This document shows positions 36,119 to 47,175 of a stretch of DNA of 64,000 bases, one piece after another. Every line of letters begins with the position of its first letter. The first letter of the stretch is position 1. The translations under genes and the position numbers were made by a program. The notes under the pieces were generated by a model that saw only the letters and a program-made list of their open reading frames with translations, had not been told where the DNA came from and searched no databases. Origin of the DNA: Paramagnetospirillum magnetotacticum MS-1. Its GTDB lineage: Bacteria; Pseudomonadota; Alphaproteobacteria; Rhodospirillales; Magnetospirillaceae. The stretch covers positions 131,501 to 195,500 of the forward strand of contig NZ_JXSL01000030.1 of NCBI RefSeq assembly GCF_000829825.1. The letters are read 5' to 3'.

Positions 36119-38137
36119 TTACCTCAGTTTACCGGGCACCAGCTTACGCTTTCTGGCACGCTCTCCGCCAAGTGTCTCGGCGCGAGGAGGGCGTGCCCTT
36201 TCTGGTTTTTCGCGCTGTGAAGTTGTCTCGGCTGAAGCCGCTTCCTCCTGATCGATCCATTCGATCTCCGTCGGAATCGTCCGGGTTGGCTGGGCTTGGC
36301 GATAGAGGTGGCTGAGATCAAGACCCTCGTATGACAATGCCTTGATGGTCGGAACCGTCTCGGCAGGTTCGAACCCGTGGAAATACACCACGTCCATCTC
36401 GTCGGTCTTCCGGTGCCCCATCACCTCGCCGACCATGAGGGGATGCGCCTTCAACTGGCGGATTAGCCTGGTCTTGAAGGTGTGGCGCAGGGAGTGGAAA
36501 TCCCGCCAGCGCTGGTACATGCCGTGCTTGGTCAGGTATTCGCGGAACCACTTGCCGAAAGCCTGGCCCGGCTTTGCCTTCGCCCGCAGATCGGGGAACA
36601 GATGAACGTGACCCTTGACCTTCATAGCGTCACGGAATTCGATCAGACCGATTCTTTCGAGCATCGGGTGGACGGGGATCTTGCGCTGGGCGGCCTTGGT
36701 CTTGCCTGCCCCACGCTCCTGGGCAACAAGGAAGAGCCAGGACTTGTTCCCCTCGTCCCAAACGATGTGGTCTACGTCCAGCATGGCGATCTCGGTCTCG
36801 CGCATGCCGGTGAACAGGCCGATGAGGGGGATCCAGAACTTGCCGTCATCGGCCAGATAGCCGTTCTCCCTTGTGGCAGACCTATTATGGGCGCTGACGC
36901 TGCCGGTCCATACGGGAAGCCTAACCATTCTGTTGAGCTCCATCGTCTCCCAGATCTCGCGGGTATTCGCTTCCACTGCCACGTCCTGCTTCGCGAACAG
37001 GACCCCAGTGAACGGATTGGTCATGGGGTAGCCGCTACGTAGAATGCGCTGGCCAAAGGCATCGCTGAAAAAGGTCAGGTGCTTGTTCACTGTCTTCTTG
37101 GACATGGGCTTGGCCCGTTCCTCCGCCTCGGCCCGTGTCATTTTCATTCCGCCAACGGTAACCACCTCTTTCGGATCGCTACCATTGCCCAGCTTTTTGA
37201 AATCCGCTGCGATGGCCTTGCGTAGTCCGATGGCCTTCGGCAAGTCGACCTCTGCATAGATGGACTTGCCATTCAGGGCCGGCAGGCTGCACAGCCACTC
37301 CCGAAAACCGAAGGCATCGGCCTTCTGAACCTGGGCGAAGGGCAAATCGCTCTTGTAGGCGAGGAACAGGCGGAGCGCCACGCGGGCCTGCTTGGCGGTG
37401 CCGCTGGTCTCCTTCCACTTCCCTTCGGCCTCCTTGGTGGCGATGTTCTTTTCGAACATCTCCGAGACCTTCTCGCGGGCGGCTTCGGCTCCGGTGCCGC
37501 CCGCGCCGATGGCAGGGGCACCGTTATTCGAGACGAAGGGATGGATCGGGGCGCGGTAGATGCCTTGTTCCCGCTCGGATTCGATGTCCAAGGCAGCGCC
37601 CACGGTGGCCATGGCCTTTCGCAGGAACAAGCGCCATTCCGCCTTGTCATGGAGCGGGCGCATCTTCCGCTCCTTCAGCATTCGCTCCACGGCGGGAATG
37701 ACAGGATCGAGGATGTTGTGCCGGAGGTGGACCCGCCAGTTCCAACCGATATCGGGATCGTTTGCAGCCTCCTGTAGCTCCTGCTCTTCTTCGGATGCAT
37801 CACCATCGATGGTCCAGGGCGAATCGCCCGATGGACGGGCGGCGCGGATGACCTCGCCGGTCTCCAGCACCTCGGTGAAAAGGTCGAGGAGGATTCGGTC
37901 GAGGTCCTGCTGGGTCGGAAGCGACAATCCGCTCATGGCACTCGCTTTCAGGTGCTGCGCCACTTCCTCTACCACCGCCGAGAGGCGGCGGGCAAGGCGG
38001 CGTGCGTGCTCAGGTTCGCGAGTGCGGAGAGATCGGGCGAAATGCGACCGCCCAAGGATCTGGCCGAGGGCAACGGGCAATCGGCAACGCCAATAATACG
38101 TCGCCTCACGACGGAACAGATGGTTGGTGTTCACCAT
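36119..38137 (-). CDS. Large tyrosine integrase with DUF6538-like N-terminus
   Basis: Integrase of 672 residues. It begins with the 'LFRREATYYWRCRLP' motif typical of DUF6538 at the N-terminus of many alphaproteobacterial integrases. The catalytic domain has Arg in 'TGMRETEIAMLD', His-x-x-Arg-type 'FHSLRHTFKTRLI', His in 'MGHRKTDEM', and Tyr in 'VYFHGF'. The C-terminal tail is basic. Its start is 149 bp from the tRNA-Gln 3' end, so it is the integrase of the 29454-38302 element. Confidence 0.9.
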   Translation of the reverse strand: MVNTNHLFRREATYYWRCRLPVALGQILGRSHFARSLRTREPEHARRLARRLSAVVEEVAQHLKASAMSGLSLPTQQDLDRILLDLFTEVLETGEVIRAARPSGDSPWTIDGDASEEEQELQEAANDPDIGWNWRVHLRHNILDPVIPAVERMLKERKMRPLHDKAEWRLFLRKAMATVGAALDIESEREQGIYRAPIHPFVSNNGAPAIGAGGTGAEAAREKVSEMFEKNIATKEAEGKWKETSGTAKQARVALRLFLAYKSDLPFAQVQKADAFGFREWLCSLPALNGKSIYAEVDLPKAIGLRKAIAADFKKLGNGSDPKEVVTVGGMKMTRAEAEERAKPMSKKTVNKHLTFFSDAFGQRILRSGYPMTNPFTGVLFAKQDVAVEANTREIWETMELNRMVRLPVWTGSVSAHNRSATRENGYLADDGKFWIPLIGLFTGMRETEIAMLDVDHIVWDEGNKSWLFLVAQERGAGKTKAAQRKIPVHPMLERIGLIEFRDAMKVKGHVHLFPDLRAKAKPGQAFGKWFREYLTKHGMYQRWRDFHSLRHTFKTRLIRQLKAHPLMVGEVMGHRKTDEMDVVYFHGFEPAETVPTIKALSYEGLDLSHLYRQAQPTRTIPTEIEWIDQEEAASAETTSQREKPERARPPRAETLGGERARKRKLVPGKLR

Positions 38138-38285
38138 TGGGCAGGCCCTTCTCTGGGCGCCGTGGCTTCGTCAAGGTGCTACACCTAGGTGTTACACTCG
38201 CCGAAAAGCCCCTGGCGCCGGTCTCGCGACGAGAGAAGAACTCGTTGGTTTCAAATGGTATTTTCCCGCCTTGAAGGGCGGGAAA

Positions 38286-38359
38286 TGGCTGGGGGACTAG
38301 GATTCGAACCTAGACTGGCGGAGTCAGAGTCCGCTGTCCTACCGTTAGACGATCCCCCA
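38286..38359 (-). tRNA. tRNA-Gln (anticodon CTG)
   Basis: Reads on the minus strand as a full cloverleaf. The acceptor stem TGGGGGA/TCCCCCA is perfect. The anticodon stem GCGGA/TCCGC has loop CTCTGAC (anticodon CTG), and the T-arm contains TTCGAAT. The discriminator is G, as usual for glutamine, and CCA is encoded. The 3' 17 bp are duplicated at 29454, the mark of island insertion. Confidence 0.95.
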
Positions 38360-38450
38360 CCAGTCTGGCTGGTGGTCGTTCGAGGCCCCCTAAAGCGGGG
38401 GGTGACCACGAGAGGCGCACCTTCTAACACAGGCTCCCGGCGGGATCAAC

Positions 38451-39587
38451 GTGAAAGATCAAGGCGCGGGAACTCGTGGGAACCGGCGGAAAAGCGGGCG
38501 TTTTCCGCCCCGGGGAGAGGGCGCTTCCCACCAATGCCGGTTTGGGGGTAACATCCGCCGCCCTAAAATTGCTGAGTTTCCGGTTTTGGCTTACGCCTCC
38601 TCGTCCTCGTCCCGCAATGCCCCGCTTTACGCCGCCCTTGATCTTGGCACCAATAACTGCCGGATGCTGGTGGCGCGTCCTCAGGGCCGGGGTTTCAAGG
38701 TGGTCGATGCCTTTTCCCGAGTCACCCGGCTGGGCGAGGGTTTGAGCGCCAGCGGCGTGTTGTCCGAGGCGGCCATGGCCCGGACCCTGGACGCGCTGGA
38801 AGCCTGCGTCGAGAAGCTGGAGCGCAATCAGGTGGGCCGCGCCCGCATGGTCGCCACCGAGGCCTGCCGCCGTGCCGCCAACGGCACCGAGTTCACCACC
38901 CGGATCACCGAGCGCACCGGCCTCAAACCCGACATCATCAGCCCGCGCGAGGAGGCCAGCCTGGCCTTGGGCGGCTGCGCCTCGCTGCTGGACCCCCATG
39001 TACCCTGGGCGCTGGTTTTCGATATCGGCGGCGGCTCCACCGAACTGGTCTGGGTCCAGAATTCTCTTCTGGGCCAGCAGGTGATGGGCGTGCAATCCAT
39101 TCCCACCGGTGTGGTCACCCTGGCCGAGCAATGGGCCCAAGAACTGGCCTCCAACAGCGGCTATGCCCGCGTGGTCGAACGCATCGGCGCGGCCTTCCGC
39201 CCCTTCGAGGCCATGCATACCATCGGCGCCATGATGGCTGGCAACATGGTGCAGATGCTGGGCACCTCGGGGACCGTCACCACGCTGGGCGCCCTGCATC
39301 TGGGGCTGGAGCGTTACGACCGATCGCGGGTGGACGGGCTGGAGCTGGGCTTCGCCGACATCGCCGCCGTCACCCGCAGGCTGGCTGCCATGACCCACGA
39401 GCAGCGGGCCGCCCATCCCTGTATCGGAGAAGAGCGCGCCGATCTGGTGGTGGCGGGTTGCGCCATCCTGGAAGCGGTGTGCCGCTTATGGCCGCTGGGC
39501 AAGCTGCGCGTCGCCGATCGCGGCGTGCGCGAAGGCGTGCTGCTGTCCATGATGCGCGAAGACGGAACCTTGGGGGCGCGCAACTGA
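38451..39587 (+). CDS. Ppx/GppA-family phosphatase
   Basis: Exopolyphosphatase/guanosine-pentaphosphatase-type enzyme of the actin-like ATPase fold. Motifs: '[13 protein letters not shown]' (phosphate loop 1), 'TEACRRA', 'PREEASLAL' and '[11 protein letters not shown]' (phosphate loop 2). It covers only the Ppx core (about 330 residues after the motif), the short form common in alphaproteobacteria. The start is uncertain: GTG at 38451 is open, but the first 45 residues lack family character, and a TTG at 38586 is possible. The stop overlaps the RlmE start, so the two are coupled. Confidence 0.85.
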   Translation: MKDQGAGTRGNRRKSGRFPPRGEGASHQCRFGGNIRRPKIAEFPVLAYASSSSSRNAPLYAALDLGTNNCRMLVARPQGRGFKVVDAFSRVTRLGEGLSASGVLSEAAMARTLDALEACVEKLERNQVGRARMVATEACRRAANGTEFTTRITERTGLKPDIISPREEASLALGGCASLLDPHVPWALVFDIGGGSTELVWVQNSLLGQQVMGVQSIPTGVVTLAEQWAQELASNSGYARVVERIGAAFRPFEAMHTIGAMMAGNMVQMLGTSGTVTTLGALHLGLERYDRSRVDGLELGFADIAAVTRRLAAMTHEQRAAHPCIGEERADLVVAGCAILEAVCRLWPLGKLRVADRGVREGVLLSMMREDGTLGARN

Positions 39588-40330
39588 TGGCGACTGGTGG
39601 CAAGAAGAGTTCGGGGCGCACCACCGGGTCGGGCCCTGGCGGCGGTTCGCGCAACCTGACCGTCAAGGTCAAGACCGCCAAGCGGCGCAAGCTGTCGTCC
39701 ACCCTGTGGCTGCAGCGCCAGTTGAACGACCCCTATGTGCACGAGGCCAAGCGCCTGGGCTTTCGTTCCCGCGCCGCCTTCAAGCTGATCCAGCTGGACG
39801 AGCGCTTTCACATCCTGAAACCCGGCCTGCGGGTGGTCGATCTGGGCGCCGCGCCCGGCGGCTGGACCCAGGTGGCGGTGGACAAGGTCGGCGCGCTTCG
39901 CCCCAAAGGCGGCGGCAAGGTGGTGGGCATGGACATTCTGGAATGGGATCCGCTGCCCGGCGCCATCACGCTGCAAGGCGACTTTCTGGCCGACGACGCC
40001 CCTGATCGCCTGAAGGAGGCCCTGGGCGGCCCCGCCGACGTGGTGCTGTCCGACATGGCGGCGCCCACCACCGGGCACCCCTCCACCGATCACCTGCGCA
40101 TCATCGGCCTGGTGGAGGTGGCGCTGCACTTCGCGCTGGAGGTCCTCACCCCCGGCGGAACCTTCGTGGCCAAGGTCTTCCAGGGCGGTACCGAGAAGAC
40201 CCTTCTCGACCAGCTGAAACGGAACTTCACCACGGTGCGCCACGCCAAGCCCCCGGCCTCGCGCCAGGGTTCCGCAGAGACCTATGTGGTCGCCACCGGC
40301 TTTCGCGGGGAAGGTATGAATTCCCCATAA
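39587..40330 (+). CDS. rlmE: 23S rRNA (uridine-2'-O-)-methyltransferase RlmE
   Basis: FtsJ/RlmE-type enzyme of 247 residues methylating 2'-O of U2552 in 23S rRNA. The SAM site is '[15 protein letters not shown]'. The K-D-K-E catalytic set is visible in 'SRAAFKL', 'VLSDMAAP', 'FVAKVF' and 'SAETYVVA'. A basic 35-residue N-terminal extension is usual for alphaproteobacteria. The ATG at 39587 overlaps the Ppx stop (TGATG). Confidence 0.93.
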   Translation: MATGGKKSSGRTTGSGPGGGSRNLTVKVKTAKRRKLSSTLWLQRQLNDPYVHEAKRLGFRSRAAFKLIQLDERFHILKPGLRVVDLGAAPGGWTQVAVDKVGALRPKGGGKVVGMDILEWDPLPGAITLQGDFLADDAPDRLKEALGGPADVVLSDMAAPTTGHPSTDHLRIIGLVEVALHFALEVLTPGGTFVAKVFQGGTEKTLLDQLKRNFTTVRHAKPPASRQGSAETYVVATGFRGEGMNSP

Positions 40331-40382
40331 GTAAGCGACCCTTGAGGCCAGCTTGCGAATGTGTATGATGGCGCGCCACTAA

Positions 40383-41867
<1,485 letters not shown>

Positions 41868-41873
41868 AGGGAT

Positions 41874-41890
41874 GCGGGCGCAACGCCCGC
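41874..41890. terminator. Bidirectional hairpin after guaB
   Basis: 7-bp GC stem (GCGGGCG / CGCCCGC) with a CAA loop, between the convergent guaB stop (41867) and the amino-acid-binding-protein stop (41896). Confidence 0.65.
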
Positions 41891-41895
41891 GCCGC

Positions 41896-42801
41896 TTACT
41901 CCTCCGGCCTGAAGGCCTCGGCCGGTTCGTCGCCGGGATATTTCAGCAGACCGGCCAGAACGGGGCTCATGGGAAAGGCCAGGGCGGCATTCATGGGCGG
42001 AATGGGCGACAGGAACCATTTGGCGTAAAGCCGTCCCACCTCGCCCGAGGTCATCATCGCCTTGACCGTCTGATCCACCAGCGCCTTGAAGGCGGGATCG
42101 TTCTTGCGCAGCATGATGGCGATGGGCTCGGTGTTCAGGGTCTGGGCCAGAATCTCGTAGTCCTTGGGCGCGGACGAACTGGCGATCAGCCCGGCCAGCA
42201 GATTGTCATCCATGACGAAGGCGGCGGCCTGGTCGCTTTCCAGCATCTTGAACGATTCGGCGTGGTCGTTTCCGAAAACCTCGATCACATTGATGTCGCG
42301 CCCCTGGACGCGGGCCTTGAGCAGTTGCACGCTGGTGCTGCCCGCGGTGGTGACCACCGCCTTGCCGTCCAACTGGGCCAGTTTGGTGATGCGGCTGGCC
42401 TTCTTTACCGCGATGCGCACCGAGGCCACATAGGTGGTGGGCGCGAAGGCCACCTGGGTCTGGCGCGCCGCATTATTGGTGGTCGAGCCGCATTCCAGAT
42501 CGATGGCGCCGTCCACCATCTTGGGAATGCGGGTCTTGGAGGTCACCACTTCGGTCCGCACCTCCAGGGACGAAAGCCCCAGTTGCGTCTTCACGGCCTC
42601 GGCGATGCGGCGGCAGATGTCCACATGATAGCCGATGGGCTGCCCGGTCTGATCGAGATAGGACAGCGGGTAGGAGGTCTCGCGCACTCCCAACACGATG
42701 GAGCCGGTGCGCTTGACCTTGTCCAGGGTCGGTTCGGCCGCGGCGGGAGCGGCACAAAGCACGGCCAGGGCAAGAAGCAATCGCGGGGCAAAAGAGGTCA
42801 T
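41896..42801 (-). CDS. Amino-acid ABC transporter substrate-binding protein (SBP_bac_3)
   Basis: Periplasmic binding protein of 301 residues with a signal peptide cut near 'APAAAE'. The family-3 pattern follows: 'SIVLGVRETSYPLSYLD', 'GYHVDICRRIAEAV', and the Arg/Asp ligand region 'DLECGSTTNN', most like glutamate/aspartate receptors. No permease or ATPase genes adjoin, so its transporter partners lie elsewhere or it serves a different sensor. Divergent from the RsmB-like gene. Confidence 0.85.
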   Translation of the reverse strand: MTSFAPRLLLALAVLCAAPAAAEPTLDKVKRTGSIVLGVRETSYPLSYLDQTGQPIGYHVDICRRIAEAVKTQLGLSSLEVRTEVVTSKTRIPKMVDGAIDLECGSTTNNAARQTQVAFAPTTYVASVRIAVKKASRITKLAQLDGKAVVTTAGSTSVQLLKARVQGRDINVIEVFGNDHAESFKMLESDQAAAFVMDDNLLAGLIASSSAPKDYEILAQTLNTEPIAIMLRKNDPAFKALVDQTVKAMMTSGEVGRLYAKWFLSPIPPMNAALAFPMSPVLAGLLKYPGDEPAEAFRPEE

Positions 42802-42883
42802 TGACGCGGACCCGTAAGATTATTTCGCGAAAACTAGATACCGGCCTCGCCTCACTGTCAACGTAGCCGAGGGTACAGGGGGT

Positions 42884-44251
42884 ATGCGGGACTTGCGGCG
42901 GGCGATGATTTCCAGCATCTATGCGCTCATGACACCCGCCGCACGCCTTCAGGCCGCCATCGAGGTGCTTTCCGAAATCGAAAAGTCGGCCAAGCCGGCC
43001 GATTCGGTGGCATCGTTCTATTTCAAGCAGCGCCGCTATATCGGCGCCAAGGACCGCCGCGCCGTGGCCGAAACGGTTTGGCGCGTGCTGCGCCGCCGTG
43101 CGCGCCTCGACTGGTGGCTGGAGCATCTGGACCACCCGGAACGCCCCAATGCCGAGGGCAAGGGCGGCGCGCGGGCCCGCGTGCTGGCCGACATGATCTT
43201 CGAAGGCATCAAGCCCGAGCCCGACCTGTTCAAGGGTCCTCATTCGGCCTATCCGCCCGAACCGCCCGAGCGCCGGGTGCTGGACATGCTGGCGGGCCAG
43301 AAAAGCCTGTTCCATCGCGACATGCCGCCCCATGTGCGCGGCGAATATCCCCAATGGCTGACGCCGCGCCTCACCGCCTTGTTCGGCGACAATCTGGATG
43401 CCGAAATGGGCGCCATGCGCGACGAGGCGCCGCTGGACCTGCGGGTCAACACCTTGAAGGCGACCCGCGAAGAGGCCATCCGCGCCTTGGCCAAGGAAGG
43501 CATCAAGTCGCAACCGACGGCGCTGTCGCCCATCGGGCTGCGCCTGGGCACCCGCGTTCCCCTAGTCCAGGTCCAGGCCTGGCGCAACGGGCTGATCGAG
43601 GTTCAGGACGAAGGCTCGCAACTGGTGGCCCTGCTCACCGACCCCAAGCCCGGTCAGGCAGTGGTGGATTACTGCGCCGGAGCCGGGGGCAAGACCCTGG
43701 CCCTGGCCGCCGCCATGCAGAACAAAGGGCGCCTGGTGGCCTGCGACGTGGCGGAATGGCGGGTCGACCGCGCCCAGGACCGCCTGCGCCGCGCCGGCGT
43801 CCACAACGTCACCCGCCGGGTGATCGAGGGCGAATCCGACAAATGGATCAAGCGCTCGGCCGCATCCTTCGACCGGGTCCTGGTGGATGCGCCCTGCACC
43901 GGCACCGGCACCTGGCGCCGCAATCCCGACGCGAAATGGCAGTTCGGCGAGACCGATCTGGAGGAACTGGTGGTGCGCCAGGGCGCCATCTTGGAAAGCG
44001 CGGCACGGCTGACCAAGCCGGGCGGACGGCTGGTTTATGCCACCTGCTCCATCATGCGCGAAGAGAACGAGGACCGCATCGAGGCCTTCCTGGCCGCCCA
44101 TCCCGATTACCGCCCGGTTCCCGTCCCCGAGATCTGGGCGGATCTGGCGGGCACGCCCTGCCCCGTGCCCGGCCCCTGGCTGCGCCTGTCGCCCCAGGCC
44201 CACGGCACCGACGGCTTCTTCGCCGCCGTGCTGGAAAAGGCTTCCGCCTAA
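42884..44251 (+). CDS. RsmB/NOP-family RNA (cytosine-5) methyltransferase
   Basis: rRNA m5C methyltransferase-like protein of up to 455 residues. The SAM site is 'VVDYCAGAGGKTLAL'. The two catalytic cysteines are in 'VDAPCTGTG' and 'YATCSIMREENEDRI', and the 'VQDEGSQLVALL' motif is typical. An N-terminal NusB-like helical part seems to be present ('AARLQAAIEVLSEI'). Alternative starts at 42905 and 42929 exist; 42884 is the longest. Ends before a strong hairpin. Confidence 0.88.
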   Translation: MRDLRRAMISSIYALMTPAARLQAAIEVLSEIEKSAKPADSVASFYFKQRRYIGAKDRRAVAETVWRVLRRRARLDWWLEHLDHPERPNAEGKGGARARVLADMIFEGIKPEPDLFKGPHSAYPPEPPERRVLDMLAGQKSLFHRDMPPHVRGEYPQWLTPRLTALFGDNLDAEMGAMRDEAPLDLRVNTLKATREEAIRALAKEGIKSQPTALSPIGLRLGTRVPLVQVQAWRNGLIEVQDEGSQLVALLTDPKPGQAVVDYCAGAGGKTLALAAAMQNKGRLVACDVAEWRVDRAQDRLRRAGVHNVTRRVIEGESDKWIKRSAASFDRVLVDAPCTGTGTWRRNPDAKWQFGETDLEELVVRQGAILESAARLTKPGGRLVYATCSIMREENEDRIEAFLAAHPDYRPVPVPEIWADLAGTPCPVPGPWLRLSPQAHGTDGFFAAVLEKASA

Positions 44252-44256
44252 GAAAA

Positions 44257-44284
44257 GGGCCGGCTCCCCACAGGGGACCGGCCC
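44257..44284. terminator. Bidirectional terminator hairpin
   Basis: 12-bp GC-rich stem with one bulge (GGGCCGG-c-TCCCC / GGGGACCGGCCC) and ACA loop, between convergent stops at 44251 and 44313. A-rich flank on the left acts as a T run for the minus strand. Confidence 0.8.
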
Positions 44285-44312
44285 AAAGTCTTCCTGGGGG
44301 GAGGAAGAATTC

Positions 44313-44486
44313 TCAGCGGCGCCAAGCCAGATCGGCGATTTCGCGGTGATCGAGGCGGGCCAGCTCGCTTTCCAGACGGCGGGCTGCCAGAAAATCCTGA
44401 ACCCGGATCACGGCGCGGCGCAAGGTCTCGGCAAACGGAAAGCCGAAGTCCAGAGAAGCGGTGTGGGTGAGCTGATGAAGGGTCAT
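44313..44486 (-). CDS. DUF1127 (YjiS-like) small protein
   Basis: 57-residue basic protein ending in the DUF1127 signature 'LESELARLDHREIADLAWRR'. Small DUF1127 proteins in alphaproteobacteria are linked to RNA turnover and carbon or phosphate homeostasis. The ATG at 44486 has a GAGG site nine bases upstream; the frame continues 35 codons but without domain character. Confidence 0.85.
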   Translation of the reverse strand: MTLHQLTHTASLDFGFPFAETLRRAVIRVQDFLAARRLESELARLDHREIADLAWRR

Positions 44487-44863
44487 GGCGGCAACCTCGG
44501 CCTTGGGTGTTTCTTTGCTTGCCCCGACCCTATGCCAGCCCATCCTCTGCGAGAATCGACCAATTCGCATGGGTCGATGCATAATACGCATAACGGTACC
44601 GATTTACCAAATAACCCTAGTTATTTTGGCATTATTCCAATCTGGCCATTTAATGAAGTTTTATGGAATCCGGAGCCATAAATGGACCTTCCAATGACGG
44701 CTGGCAGAATCGTCGGCCCTGATTTTCTGAAGCCCTCCAGCATGAACCGGACAAGAATCGTCGTAACGGGTGGAGCAGGGTTCGGCCGAGACCGACTCCT
44801 TGACGGAACCAAGACCTCGACTCCGACTGCGCCGGGGGGGACCGCCAGCACGAGGGAGAGGTC
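44487..44863. other. Intergenic region upstream of the surface-glycan locus
   Basis: 377 bp, AT-richer than its surroundings. It holds the DUF1127 promoter and an inverted repeat AATAAC-CCTA-GTTATT (44610-44625) followed by TT. The promoter for the glycan locus must lie here or downstream; no consensus recognised. Confidence 0.5.
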
Positions 44864-45946
44864 ATGAGTGTCGTCATCATTACGGGGTCCGGCGGGCTCA
44901 TCGGCGCCGAAGCGGCCCGCTTCTTCGGTCGCCAGGGCATGAGCGTTGTCGGCATCGACAATGACATGCGCAGCTACTTCTTCGGCGAGACCGCCAGCAC
45001 CGCCTGGGCGCGGACCGAACTGGAGCGGACCTTAAGCGACTACACCCATGCCAGCGCCGATATCCGCGACGCAGACGCCATCGACGCCATCTTCGCCCGC
45101 TATGGCAAGGCCATCACGGCGGTGATCCACACCGCGGCCCAACCCTCCCACGATTGGGCGGCGAAAGAGCCGCAGGTGGACTTCACCGTCAATGCCAACG
45201 GCACCCTGGTGATGTTGGAAGCCACCCGCAAGCATTGCCCCGACGCCTGCTTCATCCATTGCAGCACCAACAAGGTCTATGGCGACACGCCCAATCATCT
45301 GCCCCTGGTGGAGTTGGAGACGCGCTGGGAGTTGGACCCGGCCCACGCCTGGGCTCGACACGGCATCGACGAAAGCATGAGCATCGATGCCAGCACCCAT
45401 TCGCTGTTCGGCGTCTCCAAGGTGGCGGGCGATCTGTTGGTCCAGGAATACGGCCGCTATTTCGGCATGAAGACCGCCTGTTTCCGGGGCGGATGCCTCA
45501 CCGGGCCGGGCCATTCCGGCGCCCAGTTGCACGGCTTCCTCAGCTATCTGGTCAAATGCGCGGTGACCGGCGACGCCTATACGGTGTTCGGCTACAAGGG
45601 CAAGCAGGTCAGGGACAACATTCATTCCGCCGATCTGGTCAACGCCTTCTGGCATGTGGTCCAGGCGCCGAAATCGGGCGCCGTCTACAATATGGGCGGA
45701 GCGCGCCACTCGAATTGCTCCATGCTCGAAGCCATATCCATGTGCGAGGAACTGACCGGGCGCCCCATGAACTGGTCCTATTCGGAAACCAACCGCATCG
45801 GCGACCACATCTGGTGGATCAGCAGCGTGGAACGGTTCCGCGCCGATTATCCCGGCTGGGACTTCACTTACGACATCCGCCGCATCCTGGGCGAAATCCA
45901 CCAGGCCATGGCGGAACGGGTCCAGCGGACGCAAAGGACAGCCTGA
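44864..45946 (+). CDS. NAD-dependent sugar epimerase (CDP-paratose 2-epimerase-like)
   Basis: Extended short-chain dehydrogenase of 360 residues. '[12 protein letters not shown]' is the NAD loop; Ser/Thr, Tyr and Lys catalytic residues are seen in 'CSTNKVYGD' and the '[12 protein letters not shown]' region. The strings '[18 protein letters not shown]' and '[13 protein letters not shown]' are typical of CDP-paratose 2-epimerases (RfbE), which make CDP-tyvelose in O-antigens. The partner enzymes of that pathway are not in the window, so its sugar nucleotide could differ. Coupled to the next gene by TGATG. Confidence 0.85.
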   Translation: MSVVIITGSGGLIGAEAARFFGRQGMSVVGIDNDMRSYFFGETASTAWARTELERTLSDYTHASADIRDADAIDAIFARYGKAITAVIHTAAQPSHDWAAKEPQVDFTVNANGTLVMLEATRKHCPDACFIHCSTNKVYGDTPNHLPLVELETRWELDPAHAWARHGIDESMSIDASTHSLFGVSKVAGDLLVQEYGRYFGMKTACFRGGCLTGPGHSGAQLHGFLSYLVKCAVTGDAYTVFGYKGKQVRDNIHSADLVNAFWHVVQAPKSGAVYNMGGARHSNCSMLEAISMCEELTGRPMNWSYSETNRIGDHIWWISSVERFRADYPGWDFTYDIRRILGEIHQAMAERVQRTQRTA

Positions 45947-47160
45947 TGTTCGCCTATGTGGACACCGCCTTGATGAACAATCTCGGGCACCACGCCAATT
46001 CGGCGCGGCACATTTCGACCGAGTTGCGCTCGCGCGGCATTCCCTGCGCCGTGCTGGGTTATGTGGACATGGAACAGGCGCTGAAGGACGAGTTGTCGGC
46101 CACCTCCTGGTTCCGCTGCAACACCTATGGCACCTATGATCGCGACCCCATCTGCGGCTGGCTGAGCAATTACGAGATCGTCTCGCGCACCCTGGCCGAG
46201 GACATGAACCGCATTGGCGGCATCTCGGCCAGCGACACCATCTATGTCAATTCCATCCAGCCTCCCCAGTTCATGGGCATGGTGCGCTGGGCTCAAGGAT
46301 TGCCCGAGGAGAACCGCCCCACGGTGATCATGGAATTCGGCACCGATCCCGGCCTGCAGGCCTATGACACGCCGGAAGGGCTGCGCTTCGCGCCCCAGGA
46401 TACCAGGGTGGATTCGCGCGCCGTCCTGCTGCGCTATACCGCCCGCCACCTGACCGAGGCCGACCGCAAATGGCTGCGCCTGGCCACCTTCGACGCCCAG
46501 TCCTCGGCCATCTTCCAGATGCTGCTGGACTTTCCGGTGGGAACCCTGCCCCTGCCGCAACAGGCGGTGACCTCGTGCCGGGACCGCACGGGACAGCGTC
46601 CCATCACCATCGGCATCCTGGGCCATCAGCGCGGCGAAAAAGGCTTTGACAAGGTCCCCGCCCTGGTCGCCCGTCTGCTGGCCGAGCGAAACGATATCCG
46701 GGTCCTGGTCCATAACGGCTGGCCCGAGGGCATGGTCGCCCAGCAGCAGGAACTGCGCGCCATGGCCGCCGCCGAGTCCCGCCTGATGCTGGACGAGCGC
46801 ACCGCCGACGGCGTGTTGTGGGCGGCGTTGCTGGAGCAGTCGGACCTGATCGTCTGCCCCTATAACCGCAACCGCTTCATCTCGTCCTATTCCGCCGTGG
46901 CCAGCGAGGCCATGGCCAATTCCATTCCCGTGGTCGTCCCCGAAGGGACCACCATGCATGCGGTGATCCGTGAATTCGGAGAACCCGGCACAATATTTAA
47001 GGAAGAGAGCGTAGACTCCATCCTTGCCGCGACCAACGCGGCTCTCGACGACTTCGACCGCCTGGCCGGATTGGCCCGCCAGGCATCCATTCGGTGGGGG
47101 GAAACGCGCGGCGCAAAGTGCCTCGTGGACACCTTGCTGTCCTGGCAGACGGCCTCTTGA
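45946..47160 (+). CDS. Glycosyltransferase (GT4-like fold)
   Basis: Protein of 404 residues. The C-terminal half resembles GT-B transferases: 'ITIGILGHQRGEKGFDKVPALV' opens the nucleotide-sugar domain (landmark 'GHQRGEKGFD'). Later 'LIVCPYNRNRFISSYSAVASEAMANSIPVVVPEG' has the E-x7-E-like donor-binding region. The N-terminal half is unlike common GT4 acceptor domains. No signal peptide or membrane segment. Start overlaps the epimerase stop, so the two are co-translated. Confidence 0.75.
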   Translation: MFAYVDTALMNNLGHHANSARHISTELRSRGIPCAVLGYVDMEQALKDELSATSWFRCNTYGTYDRDPICGWLSNYEIVSRTLAEDMNRIGGISASDTIYVNSIQPPQFMGMVRWAQGLPEENRPTVIMEFGTDPGLQAYDTPEGLRFAPQDTRVDSRAVLLRYTARHLTEADRKWLRLATFDAQSSAIFQMLLDFPVGTLPLPQQAVTSCRDRTGQRPITIGILGHQRGEKGFDKVPALVARLLAERNDIRVLVHNGWPEGMVAQQQELRAMAAAESRLMLDERTADGVLWAALLEQSDLIVCPYNRNRFISSYSAVASEAMANSIPVVVPEGTTMHAVIREFGEPGTIFKEESVDSILAATNAALDDFDRLAGLARQASIRWGETRGAKCLVDTLLSWQTAS

Positions 47161-47175
47161 AGAAGGACTAGGCCC

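Larger units (their letters stand above)
29454..38302. mobile_element. tRNA-Gln-integrated mobilisable element, about 8.8 kb
   Basis: Bounded by the exact 17-bp direct repeat at 29454-29470 and 38286-38302. The integrase (36119-38137) adjoins the intact tRNA. Backbone genes are a MobV relaxase, a DUF3987-like ATPase and a HIRAN protein. Cargo is a MamB-like CDF, a CZB protein, a membrane-anchored excisionase-like protein and a FieF-like CDF. No type IV secretion genes are present, so it would need a helper to transfer. Confidence 0.85.

Noticed and set aside
44864-45946. Assignment as a GDP- or UDP-sugar epimerase such as GalE
   Set aside because: The glycine loop and Tyr/Lys are shared, but the 'FRGGCLTG' and 'GKQVRDNIH' strings fit CDP-paratose epimerases better.
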